Below, piece after piece: positions 1-9,287 of a stretch of DNA of 64,000 bases. The stretch is from Caballeronia calidae (lineage in GTDB: Bacteria > Pseudomonadota > Gammaproteobacteria > Burkholderiales > Burkholderiaceae): assembly GCF_900044055.2 (NCBI RefSeq), contig NZ_FCOX02000040.1:1-64000 (forward strand), in the 5' to 3' direction. The translations under genes and the position numbers were made by a program. The notes beneath the pieces are model-generated. The model was not told the DNA's origin, did not search any database, and worked only from the letters and a program-made list of their open reading frames with translations. Every line of letters starts with the position of its first letter. The first letter of the stretch is position 1.

Positions 1-1230
1 TTCATTTTGCGCAACCCCCAACATTGGATAGCGAAATTCTAGCGCTCCAAAAATGGGTTTTGACACAGTCTGGGCCGCTCGCTGCCGCTCGAGCGCCTCC
101 ATGTTTTTGGTATGCGCGCTCTGCTTGTACCTTCCCACGTCGATACGTAGCCGGTCTACCTCTTCTAGCGCCCGGTCACGCTCCTTCCTAACCGCGTTGA
201 TCTCGTCGATGGTCGCGTGCGTTTCGAGCTCGCTCACCTTGCGTTTGAGCGCCTTGTTGATGCGCTCGTGCTCTTCGAGTTCCTGTAACAACTCCGAAGG
301 TGCACGGTCACCCAGCGTGTCGCGCAGATCTTCGTAACCGTCGAGCTCGTCGGAGGCGTCGTCGAGTCGGCGCGACAGCGACTCGTTCTTCTTGCGCAAC
401 GTCTCGATGTCCTGATCCCGTTGCGCCAACTCACCCTCGAACTCGTTGCGCATCCGCTCTCGCACCATGCTCTCCAGCTGCTCGCGTGTGCGCTTCTGCG
501 CATCGAGTTGCCGCCGGTTTTCCTCGAGTTCGTCCTCTCGCGCGGTCAAATGCGCTTCCCGCCCGCCAATTTGCTCCGCGCGCTCGGTCAGACGGCGGCG
601 CACGGCATCGCTCTCCGTCTGAAACGCGTTCTGGCTCTGCGTCAGTCTTTGTTCGATTTCACCGGCGATACTCGCCCGGCGCGCCTCCAGAAGCGCGATG
701 TCATCCCTGAGATTGTGCAACGCGCGCTGATTCTGCTGCGCGAAGCCGTGGCGGGCATCGAGCTCGCGGACCTCGATTTCGCGTTCGCGCTGCGTGAGTG
801 CAGCCTCCCGTGCGCTCAGGCTGTCCCGGCGATCGGCCTGTTGCGACTCGCGCTGTCTGAATTCGGCTTCCCGCTCCGCGAGCGTGGCTTCGCGCGCGTC
901 GAGACCGGCCGACATCGCGTCAGCGGCGCGGCGTTCCTCATCCAGCTTCGCCTGCTGAACGCGCAGGGTCGCGGCGGGTGCGTCCAGTTGAAGACGCTCG
1001 CTCTCCGGCAGGCTCACGGCACCGGGCGACGGGTTTGCAGCGGACGCGCTATCGGGCGGTTCCGTCTTCTTCGCTTCCTGAGGAAGCTTCGCCGCGTCCC
1101 AGAGAGTGTTCAGCAAAGGCGATCCCTGCGCCTTCGCACCCGCGCTCCCTTGACCGTAATGTCCGTGACCGCCGATGCCGTGATTGGGCGCGGGCGGACC
1201 GCCGCGATTGGGCTTGTGTTTTTTTGCCAT
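1..1230 (-). CDS. Coiled-coil protein, partial (3' end beyond window)
   Basis: The minus-strand frame is open from an ATG at 1230 to the window edge, giving the first 410 residues of a longer protein. It starts MAKKHKPNRGG, followed by a Gly/His/Pro-rich low-complexity stretch to about residue 30. From about residue 90 it is almost continuous heptad-like helix rich in Glu, Arg, Gln and Ala, with repeated RE-A-L-x-x-RE units, so a long coiled coil is very likely. The final visible part (about residues 385-410) turns into a non-helical FGALEFRYPML segment, so a globular C-terminal domain may follow outside the window. The start lies 1 bp after the stop of the 490-residue gene, so it is the last visible gene of the TerY-P-type operon. 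I do not recognise the family; a scaffold or structural role is inference. Confidence 0.8.
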   Translation of the reverse strand, partial: MAKKHKPNRGGPPAPNHGIGGHGHYGQGSAGAKAQGSPLLNTLWDAAKLPQEAKKTEPPDSASAANPSPGAVSLPESERLQLDAPAATLRVQQAKLDEERRAADAMSAGLDAREATLAEREAEFRQRESQQADRRDSLSAREAALTQREREIEVRELDARHGFAQQNQRALHNLRDDIALLEARRASIAGEIEQRLTQSQNAFQTESDAVRRRLTERAEQIGGREAHLTAREDELEENRRQLDAQKRTREQLESMVRERMRNEFEGELAQRDQDIETLRKKNESLSRRLDDASDELDGYEDLRDTLGDRAPSELLQELEEHERINKALKRKVSELETHATIDEINAVRKERDRALEEVDRLRIDVGRYKQSAHTKNMEALERQRAAQTVSKPIFGALEFRYPMLGVAQNE

Positions 1231-1231
1231 G

Positions 1232-2704
1232 TCAGTAAAACCGTTTGAAAAGCGCCATCCACTGGACGGCGAATCGAGCGTGTTCGAGGGCTTCATCACG
1301 ATCGGCCTGCTGCCCCGACGCATGTCCGCCTACCTTGTTGCGGTAGTTGGTCAATTCAGTCAGGCGAACCAGCTGTAAGGCATCGGCGCCGACTTCGTGA
1401 TATGGATGCTTGTCGTTTCCGTGCGCCACGATCATCGTGGCCGCCAGCAGCCCTTTGAGCGGCTGATCCATCGACCTGAGCGCGGCCTTGATGACGCTTC
1501 TGCTCTGCCCGGCAAGGGCGTTGACGAGGTCGGAATCGATGGCTGCGCCGCCAATCTGCAGCGCCGCAAGTTCCGCTTTGGCCTCCTGACGGGACCAGTT
1601 CGTGTTCTTCGGCCAGGCAGGCGCGGAGCCGGTCCAGTTGCGCAGAAGCCATTGCAGGACCGCCTCGAGCAGGCTGGCCGCTTCGTTCATCAGCGCGCCC
1701 ATTTCTTCGGGATGGGACCGCTTCTGGCCTTCCACACGTTCGGTCAGCCGCAGCAGGCGAGCGAGGTGATGGCGGATCAACTGTTGTTGACCAAGATAGG
1801 GATGGCTCGCATCGATCTCCACGGCGACGCTTTCCTCGATTCGCTCCATCCACTCCTCTGCCGATTGAGCGTCGGGGGCCACGTCGGGCAGCAACCGCTG
1901 CATGAGACGCGCAAGATTCGCGTTGCCTTTGGCGAGTTCCGCAAACGGCTTTCTCAGCCACGGCACCGCGCGCTGGATGCGAAACGGATCGCTGATCAGC
2001 CAGCTGTCGAGGCCGCTCTCGTCCCGGTACAGTTCGCACCAGAGATAGAGCTTCACCGGCGTATCCGCGATGCATTCGATGGCATCGAATACGACCTCCG
2101 GATGCGTGTCGCGCCCCTCACCGCCCGCCACGCCGACATCGCGCCGGTACTGGCGGTGCGCACGGATCAGGCGATCGGGATCGAGCGCGGGCGGCACGCT
2201 CTCGCGCAACATGAAAGGATGACGTTTGTGTCCGGAGTCGCGATCGAGCACGAAGAAAGGACGGTTGCTGTTGTTATGGCCGGACGGCGCGACTTCGGAT
2301 AGCTGCGTGGTGAAACGCGGCATCCATTCGCCGCTCACAGCGTCCTGAAACGCATAGCCCACCTGCAGTGACGCGCGCACTTCTTCCTCGCCGTCGAGCA
2401 ATTGCATGCCTTTTTCCGTCACCCGGTTATGGCTGTCGACCCAGCCGCTGGGCAGGAGCTGTACCCCGATGATGAAGCGCACGAGTTCCGTGTCCAGCGC
2501 CATCAGCGCGGCCAGTTCCACTGGATCGCGCACGCCCGCCCGCGCCAGTCCGAGCAAGGTTTCCTGAAAGAGATTGAGCGTCGAACGCCGCCGCTCATCT
2601 GGATAGAGAACCTTCCACGCATACACTGGCCAGAGCAGATCCTGGCGATTCCGGGACGTCGCCGTGTTCGCCGCGGTCACGTGGCAGTAGCGATCAGAGA
2701 ACAT
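1232..2704 (-). CDS. Unrecognised protein with C-terminal HEPN-like motif
   Basis: A protein of 490 residues. I chose the ATG at 2704 because it overlaps the helicase stop by 11 bases in a typical coupled arrangement; a longer reading to 2767 would run far into the helicase gene. The N-terminal 110 residues look like a small helical DNA-binding or adaptor module (LLWPVYAWKVLYP, then a segment ending TEKGMQLLDGEEE). The last 60 residues contain N-Y-R-N-K-V-G-G-H (R455 to H461), which fits the R-N-x4-H pattern of HEPN ribonucleases. The family is not known to me. Position between an SF1 helicase and a coiled-coil protein in a TerY-P operon suggests a core component. If the HEPN reading is right this could be the effector RNase; that is inference from one short motif. 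Confidence 0.75.
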   Translation of the reverse strand: MFSDRYCHVTAANTATSRNRQDLLWPVYAWKVLYPDERRRSTLNLFQETLLGLARAGVRDPVELAALMALDTELVRFIIGVQLLPSGWVDSHNRVTEKGMQLLDGEEEVRASLQVGYAFQDAVSGEWMPRFTTQLSEVAPSGHNNSNRPFFVLDRDSGHKRHPFMLRESVPPALDPDRLIRAHRQYRRDVGVAGGEGRDTHPEVVFDAIECIADTPVKLYLWCELYRDESGLDSWLISDPFRIQRAVPWLRKPFAELAKGNANLARLMQRLLPDVAPDAQSAEEWMERIEESVAVEIDASHPYLGQQQLIRHHLARLLRLTERVEGQKRSHPEEMGALMNEAASLLEAVLQWLLRNWTGSAPAWPKNTNWSRQEAKAELAALQIGGAAIDSDLVNALAGQSRSVIKAALRSMDQPLKGLLAATMIVAHGNDKHPYHEVGADALQLVRLTELTNYRNKVGGHASGQQADRDEALEHARFAVQWMALFKRFY

Positions 2705-5700
2705 GACCGTGCTCCCCCTTGCACAATTGAAGGAAAGCACTGAGCGCCGGCACGGCCTCGCCGGCACCGTCGCACTCGGCCATGGCGCGGTCGCCGATTG
2801 CGATCAACAGCGAGCGCTGCCGGCTCATTGCGACGTTCATGCGATTGCTCAGCCGTAAGTGACCGTACTTCTTGTTCGCGCCGCGCTCGAAGGCCTCGCC
2901 CCCCGCGCCGCCCGCGTCCAGCACCTGTCGGTTGGAACGCACGACAGACAGCAGGACGATATCGAACTCCTTGCCCTGAAAAGCGTCCACGGTGCCGACG
3001 CGAAACCGCTCCTCTCCATCTCGCGTGGTGCGGTACTTTTCGTCGATGACCCATTCGCGGGTTTCGTCATCGCGGCGCGCGTGCCCGCTGCACATCAGCT
3101 GGCGGAATATCTCATCGCGCTGGGCGCTGTAGAACGTGATGACGCCCACGCTGACTTCATCGCCGCAGAGATCGAGCAGACGCACGGCTTCGTGCGCTGT
3201 TCGGATGGCTTCGGACGTTCTTCGCCAGCTCGGCAGACCCGCGCGGGTTTCCCGGCTGGGGCCATCGCCGGCAGGCACGTCGATCCAGCCGCACACGCGG
3301 TGTTCGTGGCCCGGCACGTTGGAGCGAAACGCGCTCGCCGGCCGGCCCGACTTCACCGGATCGAGCCCTTCCTTCTCATAGAACTCGCCGCTCACGAAGT
3401 CGCCCAGCACTTCGTGCATGCGGAACTGCACGTCCAGCATTACAACGCGCTGCACGTTGTCCTGTTGTTCGCGCGCTTCCAGCTGATCCCTTAGCCGCTT
3501 GAACAGGCTCGTCTTGTACGCTTCGCGCTGCTCGTCGCTGAGGTCGTGCACTCGGGCGACCTCTTCCTCGACCTCCGGTTCGAGCAAGTGAGGCAACTGA
3601 CGATGATCCCCGACTAGCACGATGCGCCGCTGCGCCATCGACATTGGGATGAACAGGTCGAGCGGATTGGCGCGCGCGGCCTCGTCGACGATCACAGAGT
3701 TGAAGGTGATGCCCGTCCCGGCGATCCCGCTCAGGCTCTTCAGGTTGGCCATTGACATGCTCGCGGCCTGCTGACAGGTCGCGCCGACGATCATCGCGTA
3801 CTCGCGCACGGTGTCGGCGGCGCGCACCGGGTCGAGGGCGAGCGCGTCGCGATAGCGCATCAGGACGCCAGCCTTGCCGAGGCGCGACGCCTTCAGCCGG
3901 TCTTCGATGCCCGCTTCAATCGCGTTCAGCAGACTCAGACCACGCGCATCGAGCCTGTTCTTCACGCCCCGCGGACGGTAATCAGTAAGTGCGTCCAACA
4001 AGGCATCCTTCGCCTCATGCAAGGCGCTCCAGGGCATGGCGTCCGCCTGCCGGTGCGCACTGAGCGTGTGCAGCTTCGCGAGCAGTGGCTCAGGCATGCC
4101 GCCCAGCCATTCGCATGTCGCGATCAGATCAAGCAGACGCTCGCGGCCGTCATCGGCAAAGGCAGCCGGCGTCACGCGCAGGCCGCGCACCTTGCGCGAC
4201 AGTAGCGCCGTCTCCTGTCGGTTGCGCCGCCCGGCCACCGGCGTTTGAGCGACATACGCACGCCAATCTTCCATCAGATTCGATGAAATGCGCACGCCAC
4301 TGCGGGACGTCGCGAGCGCTTGGAGACAGTCCATCAGTTGATCAAGTTCCGTGCGACGCCGTTCGGGGTCGAGTGCGCTGAGACGCAGCGTCGCGATTGA
4401 TTCGCGCAGACGTTGCAGCTTCGCAAGGTACGGTTCGCCGGACTCGTAGGCCGCGAGATTCGCCTCGACTGCGGCGCGCGTGCTCTTGCACCAGTGCTCG
4501 ATGCGGTCATTGCCCTCCGCCGATTTGCGTCCGCCTACCTTGATTCCGGGGAGGCCAAACACCTCGGTTCGATGCAGCGCATTTTCGACCGCGTCGTGCT
4601 GAAAGCTCGAAATCAGCACTTGATGCTGCACGTTCTCATGCTCGCCCAGCTCCGCGATGCGCCGCTCCAGCGCCGCGATCACCTGCGTCTTGCCGGTTCC
4701 AGGCGGCCCGATGATCAGCGCGACGTCCGGCGTCTCCAGCGCGACCTTGATGGCCTCCTCCTGCCTTGGCGTCGGCTTACCATTTTTGAAGCAGGCGCGC
4801 GCCGCGGGTGAGAGCGCCGTATGCAATTCCTTTCGCATGGGCGGCACTGACACGTTCTGCAGCAGATAGCGCAACTGCGGCATGCGCCGTCCGCCGTCGA
4901 TCTCGGCACGTGCCTTGCCGCGCCGCTCCTGCACCGAACGGTCGCCCGCCAGGGACAACGACAGATAGCCCTGCGGCGGCGGCTTTCGCCACGAGCGGAT
5001 CAGCAGCTGCCCGTCCTTGCGCATCTCCGGCGTCCCGCGAAAACGCCGCGACTGCGCGACCTTGTCCAACTCGACGCGCCAGTCGGGATGATGCGTGCTT
5101 GCTTCGAGTTCGAGGCTGGCGTCAGCTTCGAGCGCGCGCCAGGCGTCCATGAAACGACGCAGCTCCTCTGCTGCGACGTGGAAGCGCCAGACGCCGCCTT
5201 CATCGCTTGCCTCCTCAACGCCTCTGTACTCCAGCACGCCCAGCGATGCCGCCTGTCGCTGGCTGCGCTGCCATTCCTGCTCGCTGTACTTTCTCCACAG
5301 CGCCAGATAGCTGCCGTTGTTCTGCACCGACTGATCGAAGCTCGCGCGCGCTGCCGGGGTCAGCAACTGACTGGCGGCCGTCGCTTCGACGAACTCGAAC
5401 GTGCCGTCCATGCGCGTCCATTCGAGTCCTTTCGCGCGCTGCGGTAGCAGCCGGCGCACGACCACGCGCCCGCCCGCTTCGCCTTGCAAATGCGCACGCC
5501 ACGACTGGCCGATCAGCGTCCAGTCGCCGGTGCGCGACCCAGCTTCGCGCAGGACGGCCACCCACGGCTTCCGGCCGTCGACAATGAACTCCTTCTTCAG
5601 CCATGCGAGCGCCTTGTCTGAATCGTAGAGATCGATCGCGTTGCGTTGCGCGAGCGTGGCGATGTTCTGTTCGTCCACCGCGATCTGCACGGGTTCATCG

Positions 5701-5990
5701 AGCAACGTCCAGCCTGACGGCAGAATGGTCTGGAGCTGGAGCGTGTCGTCCAGCTGTTTGAGTAGCAGCCACACGAGATCGCGCCGGTCGGCGAGCGATA
5801 CGAAGCTTTTCGAACAACTGTCCGGATCCAGTTCGATCAGTTCGTCTTGGTAACCGAGCCAAAGCACGCCGTCTGCATCGCGCGAGACGGACACTTCGAC
5901 GTTGCGGCGCAGTGGCATGGCGGGAGGATCGGCAGCCGCGCGCACGAAATGGACTTCGGGTTCGAGCAGGGGGAAATCAGCGAATTGCAT
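2694..5990 (-). CDS. SF1 helicase (DNA2/UPF1-like) of the TerY-P operon
   Basis: A protein of 1098 residues. The first 400 residues form a poorly conserved N-terminal region without a recognised domain. The helicase core has Walker A GPPGTGKT at 428-435, motif II VIVDEAARANP at about 767-776, motif III GDHRQLP at 794-800, a QFRMHE motif near 855, and a DAFQGKEFDIV motif V/VI region near 1005 followed by SNRMNVAMSRQ, the classic superfamily 1B signature. The long insertion between Walker A and motif II is usual for DNA2/UPF1-like proteins. It would translocate on DNA or RNA in the cytoplasm. The kinase stop is 6 bp upstream and the 490-residue gene overlaps its 3' end. Helicases next to vWA/PP2C/kinase triads are a known feature of TerY-P loci. 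Confidence 0.9.
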   Translation of the reverse strand: MQFADFPLLEPEVHFVRAAADPPAMPLRRNVEVSVSRDADGVLWLGYQDELIELDPDSCSKSFVSLADRRDLVWLLLKQLDDTLQLQTILPSGWTLLDEPVQIAVDEQNIATLAQRNAIDLYDSDKALAWLKKEFIVDGRKPWVAVLREAGSRTGDWTLIGQSWRAHLQGEAGGRVVVRRLLPQRAKGLEWTRMDGTFEFVEATAASQLLTPAARASFDQSVQNNGSYLALWRKYSEQEWQRSQRQAASLGVLEYRGVEEASDEGGVWRFHVAAEELRRFMDAWRALEADASLELEASTHHPDWRVELDKVAQSRRFRGTPEMRKDGQLLIRSWRKPPPQGYLSLSLAGDRSVQERRGKARAEIDGGRRMPQLRYLLQNVSVPPMRKELHTALSPAARACFKNGKPTPRQEEAIKVALETPDVALIIGPPGTGKTQVIAALERRIAELGEHENVQHQVLISSFQHDAVENALHRTEVFGLPGIKVGGRKSAEGNDRIEHWCKSTRAAVEANLAAYESGEPYLAKLQRLRESIATLRLSALDPERRRTELDQLMDCLQALATSRSGVRISSNLMEDWRAYVAQTPVAGRRNRQETALLSRKVRGLRVTPAAFADDGRERLLDLIATCEWLGGMPEPLLAKLHTLSAHRQADAMPWSALHEAKDALLDALTDYRPRGVKNRLDARGLSLLNAIEAGIEDRLKASRLGKAGVLMRYRDALALDPVRAADTVREYAMIVGATCQQAASMSMANLKSLSGIAGTGITFNSVIVDEAARANPLDLFIPMSMAQRRIVLVGDHRQLPHLLEPEVEEEVARVHDLSDEQREAYKTSLFKRLRDQLEAREQQDNVQRVVMLDVQFRMHEVLGDFVSGEFYEKEGLDPVKSGRPASAFRSNVPGHEHRVCGWIDVPAGDGPSRETRAGLPSWRRTSEAIRTAHEAVRLLDLCGDEVSVGVITFYSAQRDEIFRQLMCSGHARRDDETREWVIDEKYRTTRDGEERFRVGTVDAFQGKEFDIVLLSVVRSNRQVLDAGGAGGEAFERGANKKYGHLRLSNRMNVAMSRQRSLLIAIGDRAMAECDGAGEAVPALSAFLQLCKGEHGHVL

Positions 5991-5996
5991 GGGCGC

Positions 5997-7391
5997 TCAC
6001 CACTGAAAAAGCCAGACATGGCGACGCTCGTCATCGCCGAGATGCAGGGCGTAATGCTCCCGCTTGTGCTTGACCGGAATGACTTCGCGACGCTTCAACT
6101 GCCTGAGACTCGCGCTGCTTCCGTTCTGCAGGAACACTTTCATGCCGCGAACTGGATCGATGCACAGCGCGTCGTCCGTCAGCGACAGACTGCACCACGG
6201 ATCGCAATGCGCATAGGTGACGGTGCCCGGCGGCGAACTGCGCAGCTGCACGGCCGTGCCGTTCAAAACCTGATGGAAACCCGTGCGCAGGAGATAGTCT
6301 TCGCCGATGCCCGGCTCGTCCTTCAGGTCCGGAGCAAGCAGGCAATGCCGCAGCAGCAGATGCCGCTCCGCCGCTTCGACGTGATCGCAGAAGCTGCATT
6401 GCCAGTCCCGGTTGAAATAGAACATACTGCCGCAGTCGTTGCACTGCACCAGCATGTGCAGCGCAAAGTCCAGCGCCGCGCGCCATTGCTGCATCGACGG
6501 ACGTTCGAGCGGCGCGGTCCGTCCGGGGCCGAAGCATTGCTGGAAGAGTTCGTTGAGGCGCTTCGAAATCACCGAGTCGCGCGGAATGCCGGACGACGCG
6601 CGATTACAGTCGTCGGCGAGATCGTCGATCCACGGCAGCTCGCCGCGCAGCGCGCGTTGCTCTTCCTCTTCGTCGCCATCGACGACCAGATCGCCCTTCA
6701 GGGGATGCTGCAACCTCAGCAACTGATAGGCGATGACGGCGAAGCTCCAGGCATCGGTCAGGCTGTCGATCCCCGACACGCCCTGCACGACTTCCGGCGC
6801 GCCGTAGTCTGGCGTGTAGATGGACTGGATGCACGCCTCCGACAGCACGCTGATGTTGTCGCAGTCGATCAGCCAGACTTCCGAATGCTCGATCGAGCGC
6901 GACACGAAGACATTCGCCGGCGAGAGATCGCCATACGCGAGTCCGCGCCCGTGCAGTTCGGCAAGCGTGCCGGCGAGCCCAGCGAGCAGACGCAGACGTC
7001 GCGACAGGCCGCCGGTCTCCAGGAAACCCAGCATGCCCTTCTGCAGCGGCGCGTCCAGCAAATGCTGGAGGGGTTCGAGCCCATCCATCAGTTCCATCAC
7101 GTAGCCATGATGCGGCCTGACGATCATTGCCTGTGGCCGCGCGACTTTTAGGCCTTCCAGCGGCAGGCGTTTGACGTGCTGAACCTGGTCGAACCAGCGC
7201 GCGGAATGAGCATTCGTCGGGGGCAATCTGCTGACCTTGATCAGCACACCCGGCGACTCCGTGAAACAGACCTTGCCCTGTCCGCCTTCCGACACCGACG
7301 CGGTCAGGCGATACATGGTCCCGTGCTCGTCTTCCACTTCGCGCCTGCCTCGCGGCTTTTTGCTCATTCCGTCTTGATGTATAGCGTTCAT
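5997..7391 (-). CDS. TerY-P Ser/Thr protein kinase with C-terminal zinc ribbon
   Basis: A protein of 464 residues. The start ATG at 7391 overlaps the phosphatase stop as ATGA; an internal ATG nine codons in is an alternative. The kinase fold is clear: glycine loop EGGQGK (35-40), the ATP lysine in VLIKV (K52), a catalytic loop LAYGDLSPANVF with D155 and N160 (Tyr replaces the usual His), the metal-binding segment LIDCDN at 174-179 instead of DFG, and GAPE at 197-200. Near residues 316-335 a CNDC...CSFC pair makes a zinc ribbon. This matches the kinase of TerY-P triads, where it is thought to act on a shared substrate with the phosphatase, controlled by the vWA protein. The substrate is unknown; the neighbouring helicase is the obvious candidate by context only. 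Confidence 0.88.
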   Translation of the reverse strand: MNAIHQDGMSKKPRGRREVEDEHGTMYRLTASVSEGGQGKVCFTESPGVLIKVSRLPPTNAHSARWFDQVQHVKRLPLEGLKVARPQAMIVRPHHGYVMELMDGLEPLQHLLDAPLQKGMLGFLETGGLSRRLRLLAGLAGTLAELHGRGLAYGDLSPANVFVSRSIEHSEVWLIDCDNISVLSEACIQSIYTPDYGAPEVVQGVSGIDSLTDAWSFAVIAYQLLRLQHPLKGDLVVDGDEEEEQRALRGELPWIDDLADDCNRASSGIPRDSVISKRLNELFQQCFGPGRTAPLERPSMQQWRAALDFALHMLVQCNDCGSMFYFNRDWQCSFCDHVEAAERHLLLRHCLLAPDLKDEPGIGEDYLLRTGFHQVLNGTAVQLRSSPPGTVTYAHCDPWCSLSLTDDALCIDPVRGMKVFLQNGSSASLRQLKRREVIPVKHKREHYALHLGDDERRHVWLFQW

Positions 7392-8086
7392 CTGCTGTCT
7401 CGAAAAATCAAAGCGATCGATTTGTCGTCGCTGTGCAGTGCGGTCGGCCATGCGTCCATTTGGCGTTCCAGCCATCGCTTGCCGGCGCGGCGGCTGCGGG
7501 CGCACGCCTTCGCATGCAGGTGGCCGAAGAACCCTTCCAGACGCTCCGGGCGCAGGTCGTCGGCCACGCCGTCGGTCATCAGCGCCACGCCGTCGCCGGG
7601 TTCCGACAGCGCTATGCGCGCCGTCGTCCACGCGGCAAACGACTTCGTGACCCCCAGTGCGTGCGTCTCGTTGCCGAAACCCGTGCGCTCGCCGGTCAGC
7701 ACGCCGAACACGCCCGCCGTGCGATACAACACGAGCCCGTCGCCGAGCTGGATGACGTGGCATGCGCCCTGAGCGTTGCAGCGGGCCGCCAGCACGGTGG
7801 TCGCGAAGGCGTTCGGTGGCGCGGCCAACGCGCGCAGCCAGCTTTGATAGAACCGCTGGATCGACGCCCGCGCATCCGGCGCGGCCTCATCGGCGTACCA
7901 CGCGCGTTGCGCGAGCCGCACCGCGAGCCGCGAACCGATGCGGCTGCGGGCGCGCGATCCCAGTCCGTCGGCCACCGCGGCGAACCAGCCGCCGCGCTCC
8001 CCGCGAATCCGTACGGCATCCTGATTGGAGATCGCATCAAGAAGATGTCCGGGTCCAGTCACCGTCGCGCCTGTCGCCCGCAACAT
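7388..8086 (-). CDS. PP2C-type protein phosphatase (TerY-P triad)
   Basis: A protein of 232 residues, a compact PP2C. Metal-binding motifs are present: NQDA at 22-25, VADGLGS at 38-44, LGDG in the middle, and TDGVADDL near 172. The start ATG at 8086 directly abuts the stop of the vWA gene with no spacer, and its own stop overlaps the kinase start, so the three genes are translationally coupled. PP2C enzymes remove phosphate from Ser/Thr using Mg/Mn; here it presumably opposes the adjacent kinase. The order vWA, PP2C, kinase is the diagnostic TerY-P triad. No signal peptide or membrane segment is visible, so it is cytoplasmic. Confidence 0.9.
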   Translation of the reverse strand: MLRATGATVTGPGHLLDAISNQDAVRIRGERGGWFAAVADGLGSRARSRIGSRLAVRLAQRAWYADEAAPDARASIQRFYQSWLRALAAPPNAFATTVLAARCNAQGACHVIQLGDGLVLYRTAGVFGVLTGERTGFGNETHALGVTKSFAAWTTARIALSEPGDGVALMTDGVADDLRPERLEGFFGHLHAKACARSRRAGKRWLERQMDAWPTALHSDDKSIALIFRDSR

Positions 8087-8908
8087 TCAGAAGTCCAGGT
8101 CCAGTTCGTCGTCGCCGGGCATGTCGGCCAGAGACAGCGGCAACGGCGCATTCGGCGTGGCGCTGCGCGACCGCGCGGTGACGGACATGGTCACCGCACG
8201 GAAGAAGCGCGGAATGTCGTGCGCCTCGTGCGCTTCGAAAAGCGGGGATTCAACATCATTGGCGAAGCGCTTGAGCATGTTCGTGTCTGAGTCGGCGCCG
8301 ATCGCCATCGCGAAGCGCGTCGCCTTCTGCGCACGTTCGGCGCGGCACAACGCATCGAATGCCGGCTCCCAGTCGTCCGTGGGTTGACCATCGGACACCA
8401 GCACGAGCACCGGTCGATACGCTCGCGAAGGAATCAGATCGCGATTCTCGATGAGCAGGCGAGCCTCGTTGAAAGCCGCTCCCATGGGCGTGCGTCCGTC
8501 GGCGCGGAGCGTCTCCACTGACGAAATCCGATGTGCCGGCGCCAGCGGGAGATGCACGTCCGCGCGGCTGCCGCCGAAGGTGATCAGCCCCACCTGAATC
8601 TCCGCACGCATGCGGGGCTCGGCCGCGAACGCCTTGATCATGTCCTGCAGCGCCTGATTCAGCGCCTCGATCTTTCCGTCTTCGGACATGCTGCCGCTGA
8701 CGTCCGCCAGCACGATAACCGGAAGAGGCCGCGCCTCGGCGAGAGTGAAGTCCTTGAGCTTTGAGGTATTCATCGTTGTCTTGTTGCCTTCGTTTTCCTG
8801 GGGCGCCTGCGCGCCGCCGGTGAAGAATCGGTCATGCTCCCTTCTGCGGACGATGCTCGATCCGTAAAAGCGGCTGTGGTTGTCTTCGAGGTATTTGGCG
8901 AAACCCAT
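8087..8908 (-). CDS. TerY-like von Willebrand factor A domain protein
   Basis: A protein of 273 residues. The start ATG at 8908 has a good AGGAG ribosome site 10 bases upstream; a second possible start is MNTSKLKDF at 8773 (228 residues), which would remove a short N-terminal extension (GFAKYLEDNHSRFYG). The vWA domain carries a complete MIDAS: DVSGSMS at 69-75, the DGRTPMG threonine segment, and VSDGQPTDD. This is the TerY-type vWA of the TerY-P phosphorylation triad, believed to act as a metal-dependent protein-interaction module that nucleates the complex. It is followed immediately by the PP2C gene and preceded by the DUF4258 gene 20 bp upstream. Confidence 0.9.
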   Translation of the reverse strand: MGFAKYLEDNHSRFYGSSIVRRREHDRFFTGGAQAPQENEGNKTTMNTSKLKDFTLAEARPLPVIVLADVSGSMSEDGKIEALNQALQDMIKAFAAEPRMRAEIQVGLITFGGSRADVHLPLAPAHRISSVETLRADGRTPMGAAFNEARLLIENRDLIPSRAYRPVLVLVSDGQPTDDWEPAFDALCRAERAQKATRFAMAIGADSDTNMLKRFANDVESPLFEAHEAHDIPRFFRAVTMSVTARSRSATPNAPLPLSLADMPGDDELDLDF

Positions 8909-8928
8909 GTTTTTTGTGCTCCTGCGAG

Positions 8929-9255
8929 TCAATGACGCACGGCGTGCCGGCGCTTGCCCGGCCGGATTTTGCGGAAGTCGTGGTTGCGGTAGGTCGTGAC
9001 CACCGCGCCATCCGATTCCACAAGCACGTGGATGCCCGCCGCCCGCTGCAGATCCAGACCGTTGCGTGCATGTCGCTCGACTTCCTTGTGCCCGATGACC
9101 CGGAACGACAGCCCGCGCTCATGCAGCGTTCGGCCATAGCGCAGCACAAGTTCGAGCAAGTGAGCGGTGATACCGCGCTGCTGCATCCGCAAAGCCGCGT
9201 GCGCGGTGACCCAATGGAGGCGTGTGTCGTTCGGGCTGTTGATCTGGATGTACAT
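8929..9255 (-). CDS. DUF4258-family small protein, first gene of TerY-P operon
   Basis: A protein of 108 residues that matches the DUF4258 pattern: an N-terminal HAALRMQQRGI helix, a VLRYGRTLHERG segment, and a C-terminal GAVVTTYRNHDFRKIR strand and basic tail. DUF4258 proteins are small, often basic and found beside toxins and mobile genes; a BECR-type ribonuclease or RNA-binding fold has been proposed for relatives, but no activity can be read from this sequence. It is the first gene downstream of the sigma-54-type promoter at 9288-9303 and lies 20 bp upstream of the TerY-like gene. Whether it is a working part of the triad or a small toxin-like passenger is open. Confidence 0.75.
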   Translation of the reverse strand: MYIQINSPNDTRLHWVTAHAALRMQQRGITAHLLELVLRYGRTLHERGLSFRVIGHKEVERHARNGLDLQRAAGIHVLVESDGAVVTTYRNHDFRKIRPGKRRHAVRH

Positions 9256-9287
9256 GGCGATGTCCTTGTCGGGAATGCCTTCAACAA

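Noticed and set aside
421..1248. Plus-strand reading frame of 275 residues
   Set aside because: It is the antisense of the coiled-coil gene, which has a ribosome-coupled start, heptad pattern and shares an operon.
2694..5990. Mokosh assignment for the SF1 helicase
   Set aside because: No PLD domain is fused or adjacent; the neighbours are the TerY-P triad.
5847..7151. Plus-strand reading frame of 434 residues
   Set aside because: Antisense of the helicase start and the kinase; the minus strand has full kinase motifs and the plus strand has none.
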